Shown here: piece by piece, positions 9,699 to 18,351 of the stretch
How the letters are laid out: the number at the start of each line of letters is the position of its first letter
Position numbering within the stretch: position 1 is the stretch's first letter
Assembly: GCA_025210375.1 (NCBI GenBank)
Contig: JAOASB010000037.1
Coordinates: 186,001-250,000 of the forward strand
Length of the DNA stretch: 64,000 bases
Source of the DNA: Maledivibacter sp.
Lineage (GTDB): Bacteria > Bacillota > Clostridia > Peptostreptococcales > Caminicellaceae
Direction of reading: 5' to 3'
Notes under the pieces: model-generated
Told to the model about the DNA's origin: nothing
What the model saw: only the letters and a program-made list of their open reading frames with translations
Databases searched by the model: none
Program-made: the position numbers and the translations under genes

Positions 9699-9731
9699 GA
9701 AAGACTGAAGATTATCTTTAGTCTTTCTTTC
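9699..9731 (+). terminator. intrinsic terminator after the 45-aa gene
   Basis: GAAAGACT (9699-9706) pairs with AGTCTTTC (9720-9727) and is followed by TTTCG. Confidence 0.6.
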
Positions 9732-9808
9732 GTTAGCTCTTATATTAATGTTGCTTATTTCTGTAATATCTAATATAATTGACGTAAAATTCATTAGGTT
9801 GTGAGATT

Positions 9809-9973
9809 TTGAAAAAATCGACAGTTTATATGATTACTTTTATATTTACTATATTTATATCTTCAACTATTACTCATTTCGTGTCACGTTTATTTGGCAT
9901 TATTTTAAGTTCAATTATTTGCTTCTTCTATATTCGTTATATAGTAAATAGAGAGTTATATAACAAACGTTAA
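9809..9973 (+). CDS. small membrane protein, 54 aa, TTG start
   Basis: The frame begins at TTG 9809 after TAGGTTGTGAG and reads MKKSTVYMITFIFTIFIS, then a second hydrophobic block (LFGIILSSIICFFYI) and a basic tail YIVNRELYNKR. Two membrane helices with positive ends fit an inner-membrane small protein. An ATG eight codons in is an alternative start. Unrecognised; next to another small membrane gene and a DUF805 gene on the same strand. Confidence 0.5.
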   Translation: MKKSTVYMITFIFTIFISSTITHFVSRLFGIILSSIICFFYIRYIVNRELYNKR

Positions 9974-10093
9974 TATCTTATTTAATACAGGATCTTTTTT
10001 TGGAAATCAAAGTAATTTTATGCATTTTCACCATAATTTACGATATTATGTTATAATATAAACTATCTTTATTTAAAGAAAGATGGTGAAATT

Positions 10094-10501
10094 ATGAATA
10101 TTAAAAACCTATTCTTATTCAATGGACGAATCAATCGAAAAAAGTATATTTTCTACCAACTTGTTTTCCCAATTTTGATTTTGCCCTTAAGTTTTTATAA
10201 CCCTGATAATATTTTTTTAATTTTAATAAAAACTTGTTTGAATTTGTCTATTGCAATTATTCTTGTTTCTAAATCAGTTCAACGTTTACATGATATGAAT
10301 TTTTCAGGAGTGGTTGTCTTAATTCCTTTAATTTTAGGATTTCTGGGAAATTTCTTAGATAGTCTAATTTTTCCGATGATAGTATTGGGTTACTATATTC
10401 ACTTAATGATAAAAAAAGGTACTATTGGCCCAAATAAATATGGTGATGATCCTTTAGGTCCTACTAAGCAAACGAATACTTTTATAAATGAGGCTGAATA
10501 A
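10094..10501 (+). CDS. DUF805 membrane protein
   Basis: The 135-residue protein has the DUF805 signature: an N-terminal LFLFNGRINRKKYIFYQL (residues 6-23), a central SVQRLHDMNFSG after the second helix, and four hydrophobic segments. The tail GPNKYGDDPLGP is typical of the family. The ribosome site GAAAGATGGTG precedes ATG 10094, and a TATAAT box lies at 10052-10057. DUF805 proteins are inner-membrane proteins of unknown function. A second DUF805 gene lies inside the skin element (17357). Confidence 0.85.
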   Translation: MNIKNLFLFNGRINRKKYIFYQLVFPILILPLSFYNPDNIFLILIKTCLNLSIAIILVSKSVQRLHDMNFSGVVVLIPLILGFLGNFLDSLIFPMIVLGYYIHLMIKKGTIGPNKYGDDPLGPTKQTNTFINEAE

Positions 10502-10824
10502 GAAATTGTTCTAAGAAAGTTTTTTTGTATTTCTATGCATAAATTCTATTTGACTCTGCGGAGCTTATAACAATTATTTTAATGATTAAATTCAAAGACT
10601 CATTAAAAATTTTCTAAACAAATCAGAGTGAAAATTAAGGGATTGCTGCTCATGTCAAAATATTGAAAACAATAAATATATGATTAAGCTTTTGCATCAC
10701 AGTAAAATTGTCTTAAAGATATCTGATGAAAATGAAGTTATATATAGTGTTTGGTTTGAATTTGGTAAAATTTAAATAACAAAAGTTACCACCCTTAAAG
10801 TAGTACTAGTGGCTACTAGATATA

Positions 10825-11103
10825 TTATCCAAATATTAATCCCTTTATATGTCCAATATCAATATCTTTGCCGAGTATCTTATTTATAAGATAGCATAAA
10901 ATGTGACTAAAAATTTTTGTTTGAATTCTTCGGTTATTAAGTATAGATTTCTACGAGTTCTATTAAATCTTGTTCTATACCCTATACATGGGAATAAATC
11001 TTTAAAATTACGCTTTACAAAATTGAACCATGCATTTTCAGAATAGATAGTCATTAATTCACCAACTATACTTATTGTTAGGGCTTTTATATTTGTAAAT
11101 TTT
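10825..11103 (-). pseudogene. IS982-family transposase C-terminal remnant
   Basis: The minus strand encodes TNIKALTISIVGELMTIYSE, then AWFNFVKRNFKDLFPC, RTRFNRTRRNLYLI and EEFKQKF, the C-terminal pattern of IS982 transposases (the SRTRFNRRRRNL-like basic block). A stop at 10884 and a frame change separate this from a continuing INKILGKDIDIGHIKGLIF, which is the family tail. No start, no N-terminal catalytic Asp region and no obvious terminal inverted repeats remain. It fills most of the gap between DUF805 and the SLH gene; the part nearer DUF805 (10502-10824) shows nothing firm. Confidence 0.7.
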
Positions 11104-11123
11104 AACTATCACAACGAGTAAAG

Positions 11124-14087
11124 TTACTTATTATATAGCATTGTTATCAAATTGTATAACATTTGAGCAACCTCTGCCCTAGTTGAAGTTGCATTTGGGT
11201 TTAATTTATCATCTCCACTTCCATTTATAATACCTCTATTGATCAGGTATTCAATAGCTCCCACAGCATAGCTAGATACTTCACCATTATCAGCAAAATC
11301 CGCAAGTCTATCTCCGTTATCTGTTAGTTCATCAAGTCTTTCACTTACTTCTAATGATTTATATAACATATACATCATATCTTCACGGCTGATTGCTCTA
11401 TCGGGTTCAAAGCTTTTGCCAAAAATTTCAGGTAATATACCGTTTTCTCTCGCAATCCATATGTTTTCTGTATACCAATTGTCTTCCTCAATATCTGTAT
11501 AACCTATATCAGTTCCATCTGCTTTAAGATTAAAGTATCTTACCATTAAAGTTATAAACTCAGCTCTAGTAATGACTCCTTCTGGGGTAAATTCGGTCTC
11601 ACTTCTTCCATTTACAATTTCTCTTGATGCTAACATCTCTATGGCTTCTTTACCCCAATGCTCCAAAACATCATCGAAGGTTATATCTACATACATTAGC
11701 GCATAGTTACTTAAATGGTTCGTTTTAAATCTCATTACTCCATTTACTACTATACCCTCCATGATTTGTGTTTCATCGTTTTCATCAATATATACAGCAA
11801 CTACTTTGTGTTTTTTATATTTACCTTTAATCGGTATTTCTATAACTATTGGTGTTTTAGATTTAAATCGTGTTTTTTCTCCATCTACAAATACGCTTAT
11901 ATCGTAAACCGGCAAATCACCTATTTTCTGTTCGAGATCATCAGATAATTGAAGCTTATTTTTATCTACTTCCTTAATTTTAGCTTGCACTGTCTTATTC
12001 TTTAACTCTTTGAAATCCTCGCCATTAAAGGTTATTTCAACTTTCTCTTGTTTAACAATAATGGGTGTACTGTCCCCTTTTTTGTATTCTGCTATAGTTA
12101 CAGCATTATCAACTGAATTTGATGTACTTTTTCTTTTCGATCGTGATTTAGTTGATATTATATTTGAAGATGCTTCTGCACGCACTATAGATAAATCGTA
12201 AGCAGTTGTTGTACCATTCTCAGCAGTAACTACTATAGGCACATTATTACTTCCGACCCCTAATGAAATACTCTTACTGGTGACACTATCACCAGCAATG
12301 GTCATTGTTGAATACTGAGAGTTCTTAGAAGCATTAACAACAACTGAACTTACACCATTAGCTACATTCAAACTATACGAAGTTGTACCTGTTGAAAAAC
12401 TAGGTGATATACCATAGCCTGATACCCTTAATGCACTCAATGTACTATCTGTATCAGGTGGTCTTTCAGTCACATTGATTGTATAAGTTTTGGTTTCATC
12501 GATACTCGACTTAACTTTTAAAACAATCTGTTCTGGACTATTAAATGTGATGGTCTTCTCAGTTCCATCATCATACACCTCATCGGTATTGCCATCATAG
12601 GTTAATGTCATATTCGTGTATGTTGGATTATTTGGAACAGCTTTAAATTTTAGTTCCTTAGTTCCAGCCACTGCTTTAACATTGTAAGTCAAAGTTGCTG
12701 GATCAAAGCTTAAAATATCATTACTACCTGCTTTTAAATATATCTCACTCAAAGCAGTTCCATCAACTACCTTAATATTGTACACATAAGTTTCTTTAGC
12801 AAAACCAGCCTCACCTTGTGTGCCTGTAGTAGCATTAATAGTAACTGAGTAGTTTCCTGGTGTAAGTTCTTTCGTTTCAACAGCATTCGCTCCAACAACT
12901 AGTGAGGAAATATCAGATGTTGCAGTGATTACTGCACCACTATCTAATCTATCAATCCTCATTTCCAAGGTAGTCATGTTACTAGAGATTACAACATCAT
13001 AAGTATGTGTATTCTTATTAAAGGCATATGATGAGTATAAACTTTTCATACTTGAACCATCAAACAAAATAAGTACAATATTTGAAACGTCCGCACTTCC
13101 ATGACGAGTTACATTTATGGTATATACTCTTGAACTGTAATCAACTTGTCCTTCTGTCCCTTGAGTGACCTTTACTAGAATAGTATTTAATCCTGTTTCA
13201 AGGGCTTTGGTTGCATTGCTATCATAATCATTATTACCTATTTTATATTGATATGATGCACCAGTTGCTTCATTTGATGGTACCAACTTAAAACTGGTCA
13301 CATCATAATCAACACTATAGTTTATCGTTGATGCTGGTTCTCTATATATATCTGCTGGTTGTTCTACACTATTTATTAATTTGATCAAATTCAATGAACT
13401 AAGATCCACACCATTATCTCTTATAAATTTAATTTTATAGTATTGAGTCCCACCATTGGTATTGGTGACTCTTATTTTAATAGTATTTTGACTTGCTGGC
13501 ACCGGTTTATATGTATTAAAATCCAACGTACTATTATACGGACCATCATTAAGTGCATAAGTAACAGTAGATGCTTTAATTTCTGGTGTTCCACTGACAC
13601 TCCAATTTGAATCATAAGGTAATCTACCTAAATCATATAACATTGTCTCTTTATCAAAACCAATAATTTGTGAGCCATTAAAGTTTAAGTCACTTAATGA
13701 TAAAGAGTCTCTATCTTTAGTCAATCTAATGTTATAAGTTGTTTTTCTTGTTGCTTCATCATTTGATATGATTTCAACTTTTAATGTCACATCACCTGAG
13801 GAAACATCAAATGTTTTACTACTTTTTACAACATCATCAATTTTAATAATTGAATTCGATGCAGTAAAATGCAGCGTTACCATATCTGAATTTACAATAA
13901 GTGTTTGATCTAAAAGATCATAGTCAAACAAATGAGATATAGTACCAGAAGATCCTGTAGCCACTAAAGATTCAAGTTTTGGCATCTCACTTGTTATTTG
14001 TGTAGATTCTTCAGCTACAACTTCCGCTGTAAAGACACAAAGTATACACAGAACTAAAAAGATGACAATCAAAATATTTTTTTTCAT
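11124..14087 (-). CDS. surface protein: six cadherin-like beta-sandwich repeats plus three SLH domains, 987 aa
   Basis: A signal peptide (MKKNILIVIFLVLCILCVFTAEVVA) leads to about six repeats of the cadherin-like beta-sandwich type. They can be seen as LESLVATG, SLSDLNFNG, LSSLNLIKL, VSNIVLILF, LSEIYLKAG and LSALRVSGY starts, each closing with a TYxI/YNI strand. A hydrophilic linker with RSKRKSTSNS lies near residue 655. Three SLH domains occupy about 805-985 (HWGKEAIEMLASREIVNG, WYTENIWIARENGILP, YAVGAIEYLINRGIINGSG), each with an ITRAE- or STRAE-type motif. It should sit in the S-layer on secondary cell-wall polymer. The promoter region faces a long gap toward the recombinase. Confidence 0.92.
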   Translation of the reverse strand: MKKNILIVIFLVLCILCVFTAEVVAEESTQITSEMPKLESLVATGSSGTISHLFDYDLLDQTLIVNSDMVTLHFTASNSIIKIDDVVKSSKTFDVSSGDVTLKVEIISNDEATRKTTYNIRLTKDRDSLSLSDLNFNGSQIIGFDKETMLYDLGRLPYDSNWSVSGTPEIKASTVTYALNDGPYNSTLDFNTYKPVPASQNTIKIRVTNTNGGTQYYKIKFIRDNGVDLSSLNLIKLINSVEQPADIYREPASTINYSVDYDVTSFKLVPSNEATGASYQYKIGNNDYDSNATKALETGLNTILVKVTQGTEGQVDYSSRVYTINVTRHGSADVSNIVLILFDGSSMKSLYSSYAFNKNTHTYDVVISSNMTTLEMRIDRLDSGAVITATSDISSLVVGANAVETKELTPGNYSVTINATTGTQGEAGFAKETYVYNIKVVDGTALSEIYLKAGSNDILSFDPATLTYNVKAVAGTKELKFKAVPNNPTYTNMTLTYDGNTDEVYDDGTEKTITFNSPEQIVLKVKSSIDETKTYTINVTERPPDTDSTLSALRVSGYGISPSFSTGTTSYSLNVANGVSSVVVNASKNSQYSTMTIAGDSVTSKSISLGVGSNNVPIVVTAENGTTTAYDLSIVRAEASSNIISTKSRSKRKSTSNSVDNAVTIAEYKKGDSTPIIVKQEKVEITFNGEDFKELKNKTVQAKIKEVDKNKLQLSDDLEQKIGDLPVYDISVFVDGEKTRFKSKTPIVIEIPIKGKYKKHKVVAVYIDENDETQIMEGIVVNGVMRFKTNHLSNYALMYVDITFDDVLEHWGKEAIEMLASREIVNGRSETEFTPEGVITRAEFITLMVRYFNLKADGTDIGYTDIEEDNWYTENIWIARENGILPEIFGKSFEPDRAISREDMMYMLYKSLEVSERLDELTDNGDRLADFADNGEVSSYAVGAIEYLINRGIINGSGDDKLNPNATSTRAEVAQMLYNLITMLYNK

Positions 14088-14269
14088 TTTCTTCCCCCTT
14101 AAGATTGAAAGCTATAGTCAGTTGCAGAACCCTACAACTATTGAAAAAACTATATATTTTAACACTTTCAAAAAGGATTTCCCCCACTCAATGTAGAATT
14201 ATTAATATATTCCTAAGTACATTAAAAATCTAAAAAAGAGAGGGCCCCCCATGAAAGCAAATTGTAAAC

Positions 14270-14432
14270 AAATAACTTTTTTGATTCTATTTTAAGAGCT
14301 AGTAAATAGCTTGCTAAAATCCTTGAAAACAAAGGACAAGGTAAAGACTTTCATATCCACAATCATGCTTATTCTAAAATGCCAAAGACCGCATCTACCA
14401 ACGATGATACCCCTTGCGAATTTATTCTATAG
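14270..14432 (+). pseudogene. decayed short coding fragment, unidentified
   Basis: One frame reads ILRASK, a TAG stop, then LAKILENKGQGKDFHIHNH and AYSKMPKTASTNDDTPCEFIL before a stop. Codon use looks protein-like on both sides of the internal TAG, suggesting a dead gene. I do not recognise it. The rest of 14088-14963 is AT-rich, with a lone TGTCGAA heptamer at 14550 and no further gene. Confidence 0.25.
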
Positions 14433-14963
14433 CAACTAAATTATATTCTACATTACTATTATCAATATATTTAAGGAAGCTATCTGAATTTTATATATAC
14501 TCATTTTTAATTATTTATGTAAATATCATTAAAATCCTTTAGCTGTTTTTGTCGAATGCAAAAATATATTGGAATAAATTGCTGATGTTTAGTACCCTCT
14601 GTTTTTAGAGAAAAAATATAAGTGTAAAGCCAAAGTCCTTCACTACTAGTAAAAACAATATATCTTATTGGTCTTATCTATAAAATCTTATCAAGTAATT
14701 TTCTACCCTATATAAACTCAAAAATCTTATATTTTTATTACACATTTTAATTACATTTATTAGAAAAATACGTTGAAAACAGAACGTAAGTTCACCATGC
14801 GACAAGGGTGATCTATTGATTGAAATAGAAAAACTTGAAACCATACTAGTCGAAAACAACATTATCTTAGAATTTTCTCTTTTCTTTTTAAGGTTATCTC
14901 ATGTTTTTAATTTTTTAAAATAAATATATAGTTATAAGCATTTATTTTACGGAAGGTGAGTAT

Positions 14964-16496
14964 ATGGATAGGATTTGTATGTATCTAAGAAAATCTAGGG
15001 CTGATGAAGAAGCTGAAAAGTATAATGAAGGAGAAACCCTTGCTAAGCATAAAAAAATATTATTAAAAGTTGCAAAGGATATGAACTTAAATATTGTAAA
15101 AATTCGTGAGGAAATAGTTTCTGGTGAAAGTTTGGTTCATAGGCCTGAGATGCTTGAGCTTCTAAAGGAAGTGGAGCAAAGCATGTACGAAGCTGTGCTT
15201 TGTATGGATATGGATCGTCTTGGTCGTGGTAATATGCAAGAACAAGGACTTATACTGGAAACCTTTAAAAAATCCAATACAAAAATAATAACACCTCGTA
15301 AAACATACAATCTCCGTGATGAGTTTGATGAAGAATATTCTGAGTTTGAAGCATTCATGGCCCGTAAGGAACTAAAAATAATCAATCGTAGGTTGCAGCG
15401 TGGTAGGATTCGCTCCATCGAAGACGGAAACTATATCGCTACTTTACCACCCTATGGCTATTTAATACACTATGAAGGTAAAGCTAGGACCCTTAAACCC
15501 CATACTGAACAAGCTGAGGTCGTAAAATTGATTTTTGATTTATATACAAAAGAGGGAATTGGTTGTAATAAGATTTCCCACAAACTTAATCAGTTAGGAT
15601 ACAAAACCTATACCGGTAAGAAATGGTCAAATGCATCGATAATCAGCATAATAAAGAATGAAGTATATACCGGTAAAGTACAATGGATGAAGAATAAAAT
15701 AAAAAAATCAAGTAAGCCAAATCAAACTAAGGAAGTCCAGATGAGGCCGAAAAACCAATGGATAACAGTAGATGGAAAGCATGAGGCTATCATTTCTGAT
15801 GCTGTATTTAGAGCAGCACAGGAAATATTGAGCTCACGCTCCCATGTTCCCTATAATACAAGGATAACTAATCCCCTTGCCGGCATTGTTAAATGCAAAC
15901 TATGTGGTGCTTCTATGGTTTACAGACCCTATGGTGAAAAACCGGCTCATCTTATATGTTATAAAAATTGTGGAAATAAAAGTTCAAAATTTATATATGT
16001 TGAGGAAAGACTGTTGAAGGGCTTAAAGGAATGGCTTACGCAGTATAAAGCAAAGTGGAATAAAATCGTTTCCTCTAATGATTATAGTATGGATGAAATA
16101 ATTGATATACATAAAAATGCTTTGAAAAATCTCAAGACTGAATTAACCCAGCTAGAAAAACAAAAAAACAGTCTACACGATTTTTTAGAACGTGGAGTTT
16201 ATGATACAGATACTTTTTTAGAAAGGTCTGAAAATCTTACCAATAGAATAGAAATAGTGAAGTCAAATATAGAAAAAACAGAAAAGGATCTAGAAACTGA
16301 AAATAACCATATGGATGCTCAAAAAGAAATAATACCTATGGTTGAAAAGGTACTGGATTTGTATAGCAGATCAAAGGATGCCGAGAAAAAAAATAGACTT
16401 CTGAAAACAGTTTTGGATTATGCTGAATATGGTAAGATGAAGCATGAAAGAAATGACCAGTTTACACTTACCCTATATCCTAAGCTTCCTAAATAA
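14964..16496 (+). CDS. large serine recombinase (first of two), 510 aa
   Basis: The N-terminal resolvase domain shows MYLRKSRADE with the catalytic Ser at residue 11 and the MDMDRLGRG motif. The recombinase domain spans about 150-290 (LPPYGYLI, YTGKVQWM). A zinc ribbon (CKLCGASMVY, then CYKNCGNKS) at about 312-345 is followed by a long coiled coil (370-470). Length matches phage and element integrases. GGAAGGTGAG precedes ATG 14964. The gene ends 80 bases from the point at which the sigK fragment breaks off (16576), the usual place for an integrase beside its attachment site. Which element it moves is not shown. Confidence 0.9.
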   Translation: MDRICMYLRKSRADEEAEKYNEGETLAKHKKILLKVAKDMNLNIVKIREEIVSGESLVHRPEMLELLKEVEQSMYEAVLCMDMDRLGRGNMQEQGLILETFKKSNTKIITPRKTYNLRDEFDEEYSEFEAFMARKELKIINRRLQRGRIRSIEDGNYIATLPPYGYLIHYEGKARTLKPHTEQAEVVKLIFDLYTKEGIGCNKISHKLNQLGYKTYTGKKWSNASIISIIKNEVYTGKVQWMKNKIKKSSKPNQTKEVQMRPKNQWITVDGKHEAIISDAVFRAAQEILSSRSHVPYNTRITNPLAGIVKCKLCGASMVYRPYGEKPAHLICYKNCGNKSSKFIYVEERLLKGLKEWLTQYKAKWNKIVSSNDYSMDEIIDIHKNALKNLKTELTQLEKQKNSLHDFLERGVYDTDTFLERSENLTNRIEIVKSNIEKTEKDLETENNHMDAQKEIIPMVEKVLDLYSRSKDAEKKNRLLKTVLDYAEYGKMKHERNDQFTLTLYPKLPK

Positions 16497-16552
16497 GTTG
16501 TATTTTATATAAAGCACTGTGATAGAACCTATGAAAATACTATATAGATAGA

Positions 16553-16669
16553 CTACCGATAAACAGTTAAGGGGAATTCATTGCCCTCTTTATCAATACC
16601 TATAGGTTCTTGGATAGAAACTTCATTCTTAGTTTTTTTGCCAGCTCTAATTGTCATTAATATTTCATT
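16553..16669 (-). pseudogene. sigK: sigK internal fragment: continuation of the split sigma-K gene, itself cut off
   Basis: The minus strand reads [20 protein letters not shown] then [11 protein letters not shown], which is the classic sigma-K sequence just after CIEN (compare NEILMHLR and DPIGxDKEGNE). The Asn codon at 16667-16669 aligns with the last sigma-K codon at 22809-22811, so removal of the intervening DNA gives CIEN-EILM in frame. Homology stops after EGNE (16577); FPLTVYR and a stop follow. The region 3 remainder and region 4 are missing here and were not found anywhere to the left. Confidence 0.88.
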
Positions 16670-16690
16670 TGCTATGTTTACCAAAATGCC
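16664..16690. other. left junction of sigK-intervening element (att half-site)
   Basis: Just inside the element the + strand reads ATGTTTACCAAAA (16674-16686), the inverted partner of TTTTAGTAAACAT at the right junction. The sigma-K codons AAT-GAA begin at 16669. Serine recombinase sites are normally imperfect palindromes of this kind. Confidence 0.75.
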
Positions 16691-16854
16691 ACTTTTATAT
16701 TTCAAAATCAAAGCCTTTTATATTCTACTTATAAACTTCTCTAATATTTAACATCATATTAATGTATACTTAACATTCGGCTGTTAATATATAATTACAA
16801 GGAACAGCATATATGGTATTATTCCTCTCTTAAAATATTAAAAGTACAGCAAAG

Positions 16855-16884
16855 GAACTTCCGCTTTAGGCGGAAGTTCTCTTT
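16855..16884 (+). terminator. strong hairpin inside the left end of the skin element
   Basis: GAACTTCCGC pairs perfectly with GCGGAAGTTC around TTTAG, followed by TCTTTA. Either strand could use it; the nearest reader is the minus-strand 16932 gene. Confidence 0.6.
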
Positions 16885-16887
16885 ACA

Positions 16888-16926
16888 TATGCAATTTTGC
16901 CAGGTCAAGGGTTCTGCAATTCCTTA
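16888..16926. repeat. family A half copy
   Basis: ATATGCAATTTTGCCAGGTC and GGGTTCTGCAATTCCTTA match the right end of family A only. Confidence 0.55.
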
Positions 16927-16931
16927 AACCA

Positions 16932-17189
16932 TCATTGATTAACTATGTCTGTAATTTTTATCTTACTCAGTTCCTTTATCATTGTTTTACATAATTTAAT
17001 TGCATCCTTTATATCAAAATCAATTTCATCTGAATTAGATTTATAATCTTCTATCTGCTCCTTCCAAGTACCTATTTCATATTCCTTTGACATATTGAAT
17101 ATCTCATGCAAAGAAAGTTCGTCCTTATAATCATCAAATAATATATTAAAGGTCTCCTTTAATTGATTTAAAACATTTTTTCTATACAT
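16932..17189 (-). CDS. small acidic protein in skin element, 85 aa
   Basis: Reads MYRKNVLNQLKETFNILFDD, then a helical acidic middle and KLCKTMIKELSKIKITDIVNQ. It is probably all alpha-helical and soluble. A GTG two codons upstream (17195) after AAGGGGG is an equally good start. Not recognised. As a small cargo protein it is one candidate for a recombination directionality factor, although its acidity is atypical. Confidence 0.55.
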   Translation of the reverse strand: MYRKNVLNQLKETFNILFDDYKDELSLHEIFNMSKEYEIGTWKEQIEDYKSNSDEIDFDIKDAIKLCKTMIKELSKIKITDIVNQ

Positions 17190-17356
17190 ATTCACATTTG
17201 TTGGCCCCCTTTACATCAATATATGTAAGATATTGATATTATTTATATATAATGAAACAATTTATGTATATGTTTGAATGTCTTATGTATAAATATTTTA
17301 ATTAATTCACCTTATTTTTAACCCTCCATACACTGAAGTAGGAAGAAGGTGAGTTT

Positions 17357-17656
17357 ATGAAAAATATATTTAATATCAGTGGCAAAATGGATAGAATTGA
17401 TTATTTTGGTTATAGCTTTTTATTAGGATTGATCTCATTTATTGTGGGAGCTTTAATTTTTTATGTTAATAATTTATTTTCAGTATTTGTGCTTTTATTG
17501 ATTTGTATTTTTGTCATCATTTTCGCCATTAATATTACAGTCAAACGACTTCATGATCTAGGACGGCCTGGAATACATTGTTTATTATTATTGATTCCTG
17601 TATATAATATTTATTTCTCAATAATCCTATTATTCAAAAAAGGGACAACGGAATGA
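17357..17656 (+). CDS. DUF805 membrane protein, short form, in skin element
   Basis: A 99-residue DUF805 member: NISGKMDRIDYFGYSFLLG at residues 5-23, three hydrophobic segments, TVKRLHDLGRPG near residue 63, and a tail IILLFKKGTTE. The GAAGGTGAG site lies eight bases before ATG 17357. It is shorter than the 10094 copy at both loop and tail but keeps the signature. Its role inside a sporulation element is unknown; it may be simple cargo. Confidence 0.85.
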   Translation: MKNIFNISGKMDRIDYFGYSFLLGLISFIVGALIFYVNNLFSVFVLLLICIFVIIFAINITVKRLHDLGRPGIHCLLLLIPVYNIYFSIILLFKKGTTE

Positions 17657-17739
17657 CGAAATAGTATATTTAGAATAAAAGTTTAGGAATATCTAATACC
17701 TTTGTTTTTGGTAAGATTTTCATAAGAAATCACCTCAAT

Positions 17740-17776
17740 AAAAAATGGCTCCATTGTGAATTTGGAACCATTTTTT
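17740..17776. terminator. bidirectional terminator between convergent skin genes
   Basis: AAAAAATGG-TCC and GGAACCATTTTTT form a stem with A-run and T-run on opposite sides, between the 3' ends of the DUF805 gene and the 82-aa minus-strand gene. Confidence 0.75.
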
Positions 17777-17818
17777 ATAATTTCAAACCTTGTAACAAAA
17801 TCCTTTCATCTATCTGCA

Positions 17819-18067
17819 TCATAATTCCTTAAACTCCTTCAAGGGATAATGGGTATTTACTATTCCTTCCCCCATATCCTCTTCACAATATGTACAAGCC
17901 TCCAAATAAGCCCTGATCTCATCTATTTTACCTTCTTTAACCATCTTAACTAATTTCCCCACAACTATTTCTCTTTGTGCATTAGTTATTTTATCCCTTA
18001 TCTCTTCTTGTTCATCCAATTCAAGCTCTTCAAACTTTTTACCTCGCACTATTATATTTGTCTTCAT
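17819..18067 (-). CDS. small soluble protein in skin element, 82 aa
   Basis: MKTNIIVRGKKFEELELDEQ begins an acidic, helical protein with IRDKITNAQREIVVGKLVKM and a C-terminal part containing ACTYCEEDMGEG. An AGGTGATGTA site precedes ATG 18067. It lies 285 bases upstream of, and divergent from, the recombinase gene. That position resembles small regulatory or directionality-factor genes beside integrases, but no DNA-binding motif is obvious. Not recognised. Confidence 0.6.
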   Translation of the reverse strand: MKTNIIVRGKKFEELELDEQEEIRDKITNAQREIVVGKLVKMVKEGKIDEIRAYLEACTYCEEDMGEGIVNTHYPLKEFKEL

Positions 18068-18121
18068 TACATCACCTCAATACAGCCTATGAAGATACTG
18101 GATTGTACTATACGTATATTA

Positions 18122-18280
18122 AGGCACATAAAAAATAAACAGGTCAGATCTCAAAGTAATCTCCATTGTTTTTCCAGGTGATTCATCATGGAAATGCTCA
18201 CTGTAGGCAAGGGATGAATTAATCAGGAAAAGAATTAAAGTGCCCAGTCCCATGACCAGTTTATTTTTTTGAATATGCCT
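18122..18280. repeat. family B repeat with terminal inverted repeats
   Basis: AGGCACATAAAAAATAAAC (left) and GTTTATTTTTTTGAATATGC (right) are inverted partners about 159 bp apart. The same ends are found at 24966-25052. The copy fills the gap between the 82-aa gene and the recombinase, so its promoter may lie in or after it. Confidence 0.7.
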
Positions 18281-18351
18281 AATCTATTATTCTAGTTTTA
18301 AGTTGCTAATAGCTTCATATAATTTAATATATATCCATAAGGGGTGATGAC

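Noticed and set aside
10680..10775. 31-codon frame MIKLLHHSKIVLKISDENE and on
   Set aside because: No ribosome site, no hydrophobic or known motif, very short; may be a relic but not supportable as a gene.
14550..14556. Single TGTCGAA as a Spo0A site
   Set aside because: One heptamer in AT-rich DNA with no partner or clear promoter is expected by chance.
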